From: CAVPXC01 sp963709505
GTDB lineage: Bacteria; Chloroflexota; Anaerolineae; JAAEKA01
DNA length: 31,021 nucleotides
Assembly (NCBI GenBank): GCA_963709505.1
Contig: CAVPXC010000004.1
Location: 1 to 31,021 of the forward strand
Reading direction: 5' to 3'
Part shown: positions 7,826 to 15,378 of the stretch, in pieces
Numbering within the stretch: the stretch's first letter is position 1
How the letters are laid out: every line of letters starts with the position of its first letter
The notes under the pieces: model-generated
Database searches by the model: none
Told to the model about the DNA's origin: nothing
Seen by the model: only the letters and a program-made list of their open reading frames with translations
Made by a program: the position numbers and the translations under genes

Positions 7826-8563
7826 TCATTGCCCCTGCAACCGCGCCACGAACTCGGCATGCTCTGGCGAGCGCAGCCCTTCCTGCAAGACGGCCAGCAG
7901 GCCGCTCACGTCGTTCGCCCAGAATTTCCCCGCGTGCAACCACAGGCCAGAAAACACCTGGCTACGCAACACGCCATCCTCGTCAGGCTGCAAACGCACG
8001 TACTTCCCGGCGGCCAACGCGTGCCAGACAATTTGCCGCTCATATGCCAGCAGAACCAGGTACTCTTGCACGCCGTTGCGCTGATAGACCCGCAGCTTAC
8101 TGTGCATATCGTAGGAGGCACTGCTGGCTGCAACCTCGGCGATAAACTCAGGAGAACCCTGCATAAACCCATCCCCGGTGGCCTGGCTTTTTCCGCCCTG
8201 AGCTTCACTCAGCAGCAACATGGCATCAGGTTGGACTTCGCTGCGGGAATCGATGCGCAGTGACGTGTTGTCCAGCAAATGGATACCGGGCGTGGCCGCC
8301 ACATAAGTCAGCAGCCAGCCTATGACAATGGCATGAGGTTCACCATGTTGCACATACACAGGTGATGGCATATAAACTACTCCCTCCACTAGTTCAGCTT
8401 TCTTGACGTGCGGCATCGCCTCATAGCGCCGCTCGAACTCGGCGCGGCTGAGATGGTCGCCTGCATTCAACGGCGGGATCCCGCGACCCGTCTCACTCCC
8501 CGTCCCCGGCATCCTTTTCGATTGGCTCGTCTGTTTTGGAATTGCTTGCCGATCGACACTCAC
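7826..8563 (-). CDS. Uma2 family (DUF820) endonuclease-like protein
   Basis: A 245-residue protein with the Uma2/DUF820 pattern of a PD-(D/E)XK nuclease fold. It has ELVEGVVYMPSP, then the acidic PDAML, then EFIAEVAASSAS...K..VYQRNGVQEYLV, which carries the E-x-A/K-type catalytic residues. The family is expanded in cyanobacteria and Chloroflexota; its members are putative DNases with no settled role. Translation starts at GTG 8563 with GGAGAG about 10 bp upstream. The ~45-residue N-terminal extension rich in S/T/G is unusual and probably disordered. It is divergent from the alpha/beta hydrolase. Confidence 0.85.
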   Translation of the reverse strand: MSVDRQAIPKQTSQSKRMPGTGSETGRGIPPLNAGDHLSRAEFERRYEAMPHVKKAELVEGVVYMPSPVYVQHGEPHAIVIGWLLTYVAATPGIHLLDNTSLRIDSRSEVQPDAMLLLSEAQGGKSQATGDGFMQGSPEFIAEVAASSASYDMHSKLRVYQRNGVQEYLVLLAYERQIVWHALAAGKYVRLQPDEDGVLRSQVFSGLWLHAGKFWANDVSGLLAVLQEGLRSPEHAEFVARLQGQ

Positions 8564-8611
8564 GGTGCACTCTCCTCTCCGGCGTGGTAGGCACGCCGCG
8601 AATACGAGGCC

Positions 8612-8640
8612 ATTGTATCATTCCCCAAAACAATGCGCAA
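8612..8640 (-). promoter_or_regulatory. Promoter of the uma2-like gene
   Basis: On the minus strand, TTGCGC (8640-8635) and TACAAT (8617-8612) are separated by 17 bp. They lie about 50 bp before the GTG start. Confidence 0.55.
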
Positions 8641-8662
8641 GGGACAATCGCTCAACGGGCGG

Positions 8663-8691
8663 TTGCGTCTTCGGGCGCACCGTGCTAAAAT
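8663..8691 (+). promoter_or_regulatory. Promoter of the alpha/beta hydrolase gene
   Basis: TTGCGT (8663-8668), a 17-bp spacer and TAAAAT (8686-8691), about 55 bp before the ATG. With the opposing promoter at 8612-8640 this forms a compact divergent pair. Confidence 0.6.
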
Positions 8692-8745
8692 TCGGGCTGT
8701 CGCCGGAAATTTTGCCCGGTGGCTCGGCGAAAAGAGGAGACGACT

Positions 8746-9525
8746 ATGTCCTACGTAACGATCGACAACGAGCCCGTATACTACCGTCTCAGCGCCAACG
8801 ACCTGACGCGGCGCAAGCCGCCACTTGTGCTGATCCACGGCGCCGGCGGCAGCCACATGCACTGGCCAGCTTCGCTGCGCCGCCTGCCCGACTGGACGGT
8901 CTATGCGATCGACCTGCCGGGTCACGGCCAGTCCAAGGGACCGGGAAGAGACTCGATCGATGCGTATCGGGACGTCGTCTACGGCTTCTGCCAGGCACTC
9001 GGTTTGCAACACATCGTGCTGGCCGGGCATTCAATGGGCAGCGCGATCACGCTGGACTTCGCCTTGCACTATCCGCAGCGGCTGGCCGGCATCGTGTTGG
9101 TCGGCAGCGGCGCCAGGCTCCGGGTAGCGCCGGCTATCTTGGAGGGTTTGCGCAGCGACTTTCCTGCCACGGCGAAGATGATCACCGAATGGACACACGA
9201 TCCGGACGTGCCGGAACAGATGAAGCGTTTGTTTCTGCAACGCCTGATAGAGAACAACCCCGATGTGCTCTATGGCGATTACGTCGCCTGCGACCATTTC
9301 GACCTCCGCGCCGATATCGCTCGCATCCAGCCGCCGGCACTGGTTATCTGCGGCAGTAACGATCGGATGACACCTGTAAAATACGGCGAGTATCTTGTCG
9401 AAAACCTACCGAATGCCCGCCTGGTGTGTATTCCCGAGGCCGGCCACATGGTCATGTTCGAGGCGCCGGAGGAAACGGCGGCGGCGGTGGAGGGGTTTTT
9501 GGCGGAGTGCGGCGGGGGACGGTAG
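8746..9525 (+). CDS. Alpha/beta-fold hydrolase
   Basis: A 259-residue cytoplasmic hydrolase of the alpha/beta superfamily. The oxyanion-hole motif HGAGG is near residue 31. The nucleophile elbow GHSMGS places the catalytic serine at 96. CGSNDRMTP supplies Asp206 and EAGHMVM His234, so the triad is complete. The cap region is between about 120 and 190. Substrate is unknown; similar proteins include esterases, C-C hydrolases and MhpC-like enzymes. The ATG at 8746 has AGAGGAGA 6 bp upstream. It is a single-gene unit with its own promoter, and a long palindrome follows it. Confidence 0.9.
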   Translation: MSYVTIDNEPVYYRLSANDLTRRKPPLVLIHGAGGSHMHWPASLRRLPDWTVYAIDLPGHGQSKGPGRDSIDAYRDVVYGFCQALGLQHIVLAGHSMGSAITLDFALHYPQRLAGIVLVGSGARLRVAPAILEGLRSDFPATAKMITEWTHDPDVPEQMKRLFLQRLIENNPDVLYGDYVACDHFDLRADIARIQPPALVICGSNDRMTPVKYGEYLVENLPNARLVCIPEAGHMVMFEAPEETAAAVEGFLAECGGGR

Positions 9526-9548
9526 ATGGTCCCTCAAATTGGTTTCAG

Positions 9549-9633
9549 GTATCTTCTCAATTTGTAGGGGCGTACCCTTGCGGTCGCCCGGCGGGCGACC
9601 GCAAGGGTACGCCCCTACAAATTGAGAAGATAC
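9549..9633. repeat. 41-bp perfect palindrome, REP/MITE-like
   Basis: Arms 9549-9589 and 9593-9633 are perfectly complementary over 41 bp with a 3-nt loop. The outer part is AT-rich (ATCTTCTCAATTTG) and the inner part GC-rich, containing GTAGGGGCGTACCCTTGCGG. It fills the space between two convergent genes, ending 4 bp before the rdgB stop, so it may serve as a bidirectional terminator. The GTAGGGGC core matches the element at 4078. Confidence 0.85.
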
Positions 9634-9637
9634 GATT

Positions 9638-10253
9638 TCAGGATGGCACGACCGCATCCCGAAGCACACGTTTGGCGGCTTGGGCGGCGCGGCCCCGGTG
9701 GCTAATGCTGTTCTTGTGCGCAGGATCGAGCTCGGCCATGGTTTGAGCATAGCCGGCTTCGGCCACGAGGAAGATCGGATCGTAGCCAAAGCCGTGGCTG
9801 CCGCGCGGCTCAAAGCCGATGCGGCCCTCACACACACCGTCGACGGTGTGCACCTGGTCGTCTGGCCACACCAGCGCTACGACGCAATGAAACCGAGCCG
9901 TGCGCGCAACTCTCTGGCACGCCGGCCAGCCGCGCCAACAGCAACCGGTAGCGATCCTGGTCAGTTCGCGCCTCCGGCGCGCCATAACGAGCCGAAAGGA
10001 CCCCCGGAGCGCCGTCCAGGGCATCCACGGCGAGGCCCGAGTCGTCGGCCCAGGTCAGAAGGCCGGTAGCAATAGCATAGGCGCGAGCCTTCTGGACAGC
10101 ATTTTCGGCGAAGGTTGCGCCTGTTTCCGCCGCCTCAAACGTGATCCCCTCGGCGTCCAAATAGGTCACTTCGAGCGGAAGATCGGACAACAGCGCACGA
10201 TACTCGCGCACCTTGCCCTGGTTGTGGGTGGCTATCAACAGCTTTTGACTCAT
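9638..10253 (-). CDS. rdgB: XTP/dITP pyrophosphatase (RdgB/HAM1), one frame break
   Basis: A house-cleaning pyrophosphatase that hydrolyses dITP, dXTP and ITP to monophosphates. The N-terminal SQKLLIATHNQGKVREY matches the family's nucleotide-binding T-x-N-x-x-K start. DDSGLAVDALDGAPGVLSARY contains the catalytic aspartates. The second half carries GFGYDPIFL and FGMRS/SHRGRA-type residues (KNSISHRGRAAQA). The two halves lie in different frames: the first runs on to a stop at 9828, the second to 9638. The break is at about 9901-9910, in a GCGCGC tract. Adding one CG gives VPESCARTARFHC, a family-like join. The ATG at 10253 is the normal start. It is divergent from prs. Confidence 0.85.
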
Positions 10254-10274
10254 CGTTCCTCACTCCGGATGGAA

Positions 10275-10303
10275 TTGACCGCGGTGGGATGATAACATAT
10301 AAT
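10275..10303 (+). promoter_or_regulatory. Promoter of prs
   Basis: TTGACC (10275-10280), a 17-bp spacer and a perfect TATAAT (10298-10303), about 55 bp upstream of the GTG start. Confidence 0.75.
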
Positions 10304-10358
10304 CGCGCGGCGATGAAGTTGACTGAGCGGTTTGTCTGGCGCAAAAGGAGATGCTTGC

Positions 10359-11267
10359 GTGGAATACCCACTGCGTTTGTTCAGCGGCAGTGCCAATCGG
10401 CCGTTGGCTGAGGAAATTGCCGCGATTCTCAAGCAAGATCTAGGCCAATGCAAGACGACCTTCCTGGCCGACAGCGAGATCCACGTCCAGATCAGCGAAT
10501 TGGTGCGCGGTGACGATGTCTTTCTGATCCAGCCGTGCGCAACGCCGGTCAACGACAATCTGATGGAGCTTTTGTTGTACATTGATGCCTTTCGCCGGGC
10601 TTCGGTCCACAGCATCACGCTGGTAATTCCGTATTTTCCTTACGGCCGTCAGGAACGCATGGCCATCGGCCGCGAGGCGATTAGCGCTCGGCTCGTGGCG
10701 CGAATGATCGAGACATTGGGCGCCAGCCGCATTATCTGGGTCGACATCCACGCCGAGGCCACCCAGGGTTTCTTTGACATCCCGGTCGATCCTTTGTCCG
10801 CACGCGAGGTACTGGCCTCCCACTTCGAGGACCCTAAGTTCCGAAACGCAGTGGTAGTGTCGCCGGACGTGGGACGCACCAAGGTCGCCAGTCGTTTTGC
10901 AGAGACCCTGCACCTACCGCTTGTGCTGATGCACAAACGCCGTGAAGGCTTTGACTCCGTGCGCACCACCCACGTCGTCGGCGATATCAAGGATAAGATC
11001 CCGATCGTCATTGACGACCTGATCGCCGGTGGCAGCATTTTAACCCAGCTCGACGGCTTGATCGAAGCCGGCGCACGTCCGGAGATCTACCTGGCAATCA
11101 CCCATCCCGTCTTACTGTCCAGCGCGCTTGAGCGCCTGGACAAAGCCGACTACATCAAACAGCTCGTAGTCACGAACACCATCCCCGTACCGCCCGAAAA
11201 GCGGCACCCCAAGCTGGTGGTCAAGTCGATTGCACCCCTGCTGGCCGACTGTGTCTACCGCATCTGA
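10359..11267 (+). CDS. prs: Ribose-phosphate pyrophosphokinase (PRPP synthase)
   Basis: A 302-residue enzyme making PRPP from ribose 5-phosphate and ATP for nucleotide, His and Trp synthesis. Visible are the N-terminal LFSGSANRPLAEEIA, the flexible-loop region PYFPYGRQER, the divalent-cation site VDIHAEATQGFF and VVSPDVGRTKVASRFA. The PRPP/phosphate loop reads VIDDLIAGGSI. Bacterial class I enzymes have DDMIDTAGT and archaeal ones DDIISTGGT, so this loop is divergent and apparently one residue shorter. The start is GTG 10359, with AAAGGAG 8 bp upstream; the frame extends nine codons further to a TTG without a ribosome site. The 126 bp after it hold no convincing gene. Confidence 0.9.
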   Translation: MEYPLRLFSGSANRPLAEEIAAILKQDLGQCKTTFLADSEIHVQISELVRGDDVFLIQPCATPVNDNLMELLLYIDAFRRASVHSITLVIPYFPYGRQERMAIGREAISARLVARMIETLGASRIIWVDIHAEATQGFFDIPVDPLSAREVLASHFEDPKFRNAVVVSPDVGRTKVASRFAETLHLPLVLMHKRREGFDSVRTTHVVGDIKDKIPIVIDDLIAGGSILTQLDGLIEAGARPEIYLAITHPVLLSSALERLDKADYIKQLVVTNTIPVPPEKRHPKLVVKSIAPLLADCVYRI

Positions 11268-11393
11268 ACTCGACGCTCGATCAGCCCGTTGCTACAGCGC
11301 CCGCACGACGCATTCGAACCCCCGTTGTTGCGTCTTGCGCGGCAGGCCAGCATCGATCTCGACTACGACACAGAAGACTAGGAGAACAATCCG

Positions 11394-11921
11394 TTGTATC
11401 TGTGGCTTGATTTATACGCCCCCTACCTCGCGCTGGCCGCGCTGGCCGCTGCGCTGCTTGCCTTGGGCTGGGGATTTCGTCAACACCGCCAGCTGCGCGC
11501 CGCGCAGACCCGCTATGCCGAGCTGACGGCCGGCACGAGCGGGGGCAGCCTCGAACAGGTGCTGGCTGGTCATCTGGATAATGTCCGGATGGCCACGGAA
11601 AAGGCTGCACAGGCGCTGGAGATCGCGCGCGAGGCTGAGCGCCAAAGTCGCAGCCACATTCAGCACGTGGGCCTGCTGCGTTACAACCCCTTCAGCCACA
11701 CGGGCGGCGATCAGTCGTTCGTGCTGGCCATGGCCGACCACGACGGCAATGGCGCGATCGTCAACAGTCTTCACGCGCGCGAGGGCACGCGCGTCTACGC
11801 GAAGCCGCTGACCGGTTGGGAATCGATCTATACCCTGACCAATGATGAGAGTGAGGCTATCACCAAGGCACGCGGCCAAGCCGGCGCCAGTGTGGTGCCG
11901 AGCACCAACGGAAAGGTGTGA
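11394..11921 (+). CDS. DUF4446 family membrane-anchored protein
   Basis: A 175-residue protein with one N-terminal membrane helix (about residues 8-28), a coiled-coil-like stretch (about 35-80), and then the conserved core of DUF4446: VGLLRYNPFSHTGGDQSFVLAMAD followed by an SLHAREGTRVYAKPL segment. The function of the family is unknown. Translation begins at TTG 11394 with AGGAG 9 bp upstream. The bactofilin gene follows after 2 bp, so the two are translationally linked, which fits a shared role in the cell envelope or cytoskeleton. Confidence 0.8.
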   Translation: MYLWLDLYAPYLALAALAAALLALGWGFRQHRQLRAAQTRYAELTAGTSGGSLEQVLAGHLDNVRMATEKAAQALEIAREAERQSRSHIQHVGLLRYNPFSHTGGDQSFVLAMADHDGNGAIVNSLHAREGTRVYAKPLTGWESIYTLTNDESEAITKARGQAGASVVPSTNGKV

Positions 11922-11923
11922 CC

Positions 11924-12367
11924 ATGTTCAGCAAGGAGCGCAAAACCGATCCCAACGTCATCGACGTGACCATCGGGCCGCGAGCCACCTTCAATGGCAG
12001 CCTGCGCTGCGACGGCAGCATCCGCATCGAGGGTGTCATGGAGAGCGGCGAGCTGGAGACCCTCGGCAACATCATAATTAGCTCGAGCGCCAAGGTCATG
12101 GCAACCGTCAAAGCGCGCACGGTCTCGATCTCCGGTGCTTTCAACGGCGAGATCGATGCCCAGCGCGTAGAGCTATTGGAAGGCGGCCGGGCCTGGGGCA
12201 AGATCAAAGTTGCCTCGTTCCTTTTGGACGAAGGCGCCTTTCTGCGCGGAGAGCTGGTCATGCAGGGTAAGTCACCGGCCGAGCCCTTCGTGCTGCCACG
12301 CGGCAACCAGCCGATCCCAGTGGTAGACAAGCCGGTGGAGCTGTCACCTGTCGAAGAGGGCAGTTAG
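11924..12367 (+). CDS. Bactofilin (polymer-forming cytoskeletal protein)
   Basis: A 147-residue protein with the beta-helical bactofilin core (about residues 17-110), seen as repeating short strands: IGPRATFNGSLRCDGSIRIEG, then ISSSAKVMATVKARTVSISG, then GEIDAQRVELLEGGRAWGKI. Bactofilins polymerise without nucleotide into filaments that scaffold envelope-shaping enzymes. The short charged N-terminus (MFSKERKTDPN) and Pro/Val-rich C-terminus are typical flexible tails. The ATG at 11924 was chosen over an overlapping GTG at 11918. Confidence 0.88.
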   Translation: MFSKERKTDPNVIDVTIGPRATFNGSLRCDGSIRIEGVMESGELETLGNIIISSSAKVMATVKARTVSISGAFNGEIDAQRVELLEGGRAWGKIKVASFLLDEGAFLRGELVMQGKSPAEPFVLPRGNQPIPVVDKPVELSPVEEGS

Positions 12368-12370
12368 CCA

Positions 12371-12437
12371 CAGTGAACAGTGAACAGTAATCAATCTGCA
12401 CTGTTCACTGTTTACTGTTCACTGTTTACTGTTCACT
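12371..12437. repeat. Heptamer arrays in inverted arrangement (GTGAACA / TGTTCAC)
   Basis: CAGTGAACAGTGAACAGTA (12371-12389) is followed after 10 bp by an array of ACTGTTC and ACTGTTT units at 12400-12437. The two arrays are inverse complements and can form a long hairpin between the convergent bactofilin and GT2 genes, possibly acting as a terminator. The CACTGTT unit recurs at 21637. Confidence 0.8.
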
Positions 12438-12462
12438 AACGGCCGTTTTGAACGGTACAGCA

Positions 12463-14037
12463 CTATTCCGCGTACACCTGAGTGGCCTTTGGCCGTCCGC
12501 CAACGCGGCGCTGCGGACGGCGCCGTTGCCAGCCTTGGACCAAGCCGACCACCACCACCATTCCGAACCCCAATACATACAACATCAGAAACGGGGCGGC
12601 ATAGAGCTGGCCGCGTGCGATGGCGACGATGACCGTTAGCAGCGCATAACAAAACAGAAACATCTCGCCCAACACCAACCCGCTCAACGGTAGGGAATAA
12701 CGTTTGTCTTGCCACTGATCGCCAGGATCTTGCAGGTGGAACTTGGGGGTGCGACGAAACTCGGGCATTTGATTGCTTAGGCCGCGCGCTACTGCCACGG
12801 TATTACTTAGCGCCAGTCCGGTGCCCATCAACACCAGCAGCGGCAACGAAAGCAGCCGGCGCAACCAGCCATGAAGGAGCGGTTCGTCGCCGTGCAGCTC
12901 CCACTGCGAAATCGCATAAAGGAGCGGCGGGCCGATACTTGCCAAGCCCAGGTAGGTCAGCAGCCAGCGCAGCGGATTGGCGCTCGTGTCGCCGAACCAG
13001 AGAAGCGGGAGAGTCAGAAGCAGCAGAAGAAGCATCAGGGGATGGCAGAAATACGCACCCAGATGGATCAGCGCCTCAATGGTGTGAAGCAGCGGTCGCT
13101 GCGCCCGCACGAGCTGGCCGCTCAGCTTGCGAAAAGTCTGGATGGAGCCGGTGGCCCACCGGCTTTGCTGCCGCTTGAGCGCAGCCAACTGCGGCGGGAT
13201 CTCGGCCGGCGCCGACACATCGGGCAAGTAGAGGCCGCGCCAGCCACGCAGTTGGGCACGATAGCTCAGGTCAAGGTCCTCGCACAAGGTGTCGATCTGC
13301 CAACCGCCTGCGTCGTCGATGCAAGCGCGGCGCCACAGACCGGCAGTGCCGTTAAATCCAAAAAACCAGCCACTGCGCTGGCGCACGGTCTGCTCCACCA
13401 TGAAGTGGCCGTCCAAGGCCAGGGCCTGAGCGCCGGTGAGCGCGGAGTAGCGTTCGTTCAAATGCGCCCAACGAGTCTGCAGGAAACCCATCGTTGGGTC
13501 GGCCAGGAGGTGCGGCAACGTGCGGCGCAAGAAGTCGGACGGCGGAACGAAATCGGCGTCAAAAATGGCGATGAATTCCCCCGTGACCTGCGATTGGGCC
13601 GCGCTCAGGGCGCCCGCCTTGTAGCCAGGCCGTTGCGCCCGATGCAGCAACGCGATGTCCAAGCCCCGCGCCCGCTGGCGCTCGATGCAGGCTGCGGCCA
13701 GAGCCGTGGTTTCATCGGTCGAATCGTCCAACACCTGGACTTGCAACCGGTCGCGCGGGTAGTCCAGCGCGGCAACGGCGTCGATCAAACGCTCAACCAC
13801 GTGCAGCTCGTTGAACACTGGCAACTGAACGGTAACCGCCGGCCATTGAGTTAAAGTCGGGGGCTCCGGCGGGCAGTGCTGTCGACGCCGAAGGTAGAGC
13901 AGAGCCAGAAACAAAGCATTCGCACCATAGACGGCCAGCAGAATGGCTGCTATGGCATGCACTAACGAAACAAAAAACACGGACTCACTCCAGAACAAGT
14001 TTGTCTGTGCATAAGCACAGACGACAGAGTATAGCAC
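12463..14037 (-). CDS. Membrane glycosyltransferase family 2 (cellulose/mannan synthase-like)
   Basis: About 524 residues. An N-terminal membrane segment pair is followed by a GT-A domain with VQLPVFNE, LDDSTDET, KAGAL, the metal-binding DADF and the acceptor-site CEDLDLS. QQSRWATGSIQ is the Q-x-x-R-W motif of processive beta-glycan synthases. Four or so C-terminal membrane helices follow. It probably polymerises and secretes a beta-linked polysaccharide from a nucleotide sugar. The start is uncertain. The frame is open to 14283 but only through the heptamer array. GTG 14037 is the first ATG/GTG/TTG-type codon after the array, yet a hydrophobic segment begins about five codons earlier, so a CTG start or a damaged 5' end is possible. 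Confidence 0.82.
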   Translation of the reverse strand: MLYSVVCAYAQTNLFWSESVFFVSLVHAIAAILLAVYGANALFLALLYLRRRQHCPPEPPTLTQWPAVTVQLPVFNELHVVERLIDAVAALDYPRDRLQVQVLDDSTDETTALAAACIERQRARGLDIALLHRAQRPGYKAGALSAAQSQVTGEFIAIFDADFVPPSDFLRRTLPHLLADPTMGFLQTRWAHLNERYSALTGAQALALDGHFMVEQTVRQRSGWFFGFNGTAGLWRRACIDDAGGWQIDTLCEDLDLSYRAQLRGWRGLYLPDVSAPAEIPPQLAALKRQQSRWATGSIQTFRKLSGQLVRAQRPLLHTIEALIHLGAYFCHPLMLLLLLLTLPLLWFGDTSANPLRWLLTYLGLASIGPPLLYAISQWELHGDEPLLHGWLRRLLSLPLLVLMGTGLALSNTVAVARGLSNQMPEFRRTPKFHLQDPGDQWQDKRYSLPLSGLVLGEMFLFCYALLTVIVAIARGQLYAAPFLMLYVLGFGMVVVVGLVQGWQRRRPQRRVGGRPKATQVYAE

Positions 14038-14081
14038 CAGGCCTATGAACAGCCAAAAGCGACAGGCGGGGAGATGGCTTA

Positions 14082-14176
14082 CAGGTGGCAGGTGGCAGGT
14101 CGCACGTCTTGGAAGACCTTCAACGCTCCACCTGCCACCTGCCACCTGCCACCTGCCACCTGCAACTTGCAACTTA
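14082..14176. repeat. Heptamer arrays CAGGTGG / CCACCTG, inverted
   Basis: CAGGTGG repeats (2.7 copies, 14082-14100) and five perfect copies of CCACCTG (14128-14162) are inverse complements. Two copies of CAACTT(G/A) continue the 7-bp phase to 14176. The last unit contains the TAA stop of the upstream GT4 gene. The array occupies the whole GT4-GT2 spacer and abuts the likely start of GT2. Confidence 0.85.
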
Positions 14177-15378
14177 TCCCCGGCCCTCCGCCACCTGCCT
14201 ATAGACTGCCAAGGTCCCGCAAGCCATCGCCTCCCAAGTAAGTTGTGCGGCACGCGCCAGGCCGGCGGTGCGCAAGTGTTCATGATTTGTTCGCTCGGTC
14301 AACACCTCCACCAGGCCGGCATAGACCGCGTCCACATTGTGCGGATCGACCAGCACAGCCGCGTCGCCGGCCACCTCAGGGAGCGAGACTCACCGTGCTT
14401 GTGATCACTGGCACACCGCTGGCCATCGCCTCGAGCACCGGCAAACCGAAGCCTTCGCACGTAGAGGGAAATAGAAAGACGTCCGCGGTTCTGTAGAGTC
14501 GGGCCAGCTCCGGCTGCGACAGTTGCGTCACTCGCTCAACACGCGTCATGTCGAGCCTGGGATACCGTCGAGCCAGCTCGGCGTCAGGTGTTAAGTCGGC
14601 GCCTACCAAGACAAGACGGTGTGGCAGCGAGTTCTGCTCGATCAGTCTGGCGAAAGCGGCCAGCGCCACAGGCCGATTCTTGTTGGGAAAGTCACCACCG
14701 ACAAACAAAATGAAGGGTGGATCGGCGGGTGGGGCATCAACAGGTAGGGGATAGAAGACCGCCCGATCGACGCCTTCGTGCACGACAACGCACTGCTCCG
14801 GCCGGGCGCCGAGCACGACTCAGCGCGTCGTGGCGGGTAGCCTCGCTCACGCAAATCAGCCTCGCTGCCCGCCGCGCAAGCTGACACTGTCGCCCGTACC
14901 ACCAGCGGTTGATGACCTTCCCGTTGAAGAGATCAGGCATGTGCAGCGGGATAAAATCGTGCAACGTGAGCACCAAGGGCTGCGGACACCGCCAAGGCAC
15001 GCCCGGCACGCTAAAGGCCGCAACGAAACCGAGTGAATGAAACAAGTCGGCGCGCTCCCGTTGCAGCAGTGCCGGCAGCAGCAGTTGATGGCTCGCAGCC
15101 CCCGTCAGCCGGCCCAGCGATGGCCTCGGCAAGGTTACCAGGCTCACGTTAACCGACAAGGGATCCAGAATTGGTCCTGCAGCTCCGCCCATCTCACGGT
15201 TCCACGCCGCAAGAGGGTCTTCATCAGCTGCCTGCCGTTCAAAGGGATGGACAATGAGCTGATATTCGGTGTCCCGATCCAGAGTCAGCAGCGTTCGCAA
15301 CAGCTCACGCGTATAAGTGCCGACGCCGCGTAGACGATGGCCGGTCTGTAAGGGCGTAGCGTCGATGAGAACGCGCAT
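14174..15378 (-). CDS. Glycosyltransferase family 4 (GT-B), two frame breaks
   Basis: About 400 residues in three successive frames. The N-terminal part (MRVLIDATPLQTGHRLRGVGTYTREL) is a typical GT4 acceptor domain, ending in RLICVSEATRHDAL. The middle frame (14376 to about 14817) gives VVVHEGVDRAVF, LFVGGDFPNKN and the donor-site FLFPSTCEGFGLPVLEAMASG. The last frame (14174 to about 14384) gives SLPEVAGDAAVLVDP and the C-terminus. Breaks fall at about 14817 and 14385. One CG added at each (AGTCGCGTGC and CTCGCGCTCC on the coding strand) restores a continuous GT4. With the GT2 and PA14 genes it suggests surface polysaccharide synthesis. It could be a real pseudogene, but the intact motifs argue otherwise. 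Confidence 0.82.

Noticed and set aside
11280..11381. Small frame ending LLRLARQASIDLDYDTED before the DUF4446 gene
   Set aside because: It has no start codon with a ribosome site and no homologue I recognise; it could be a gene remnant but cannot be supported.
14082..14176. CRISPR-like repeats
   Set aside because: The units are 7 bp without spacers; no cas genes are present.
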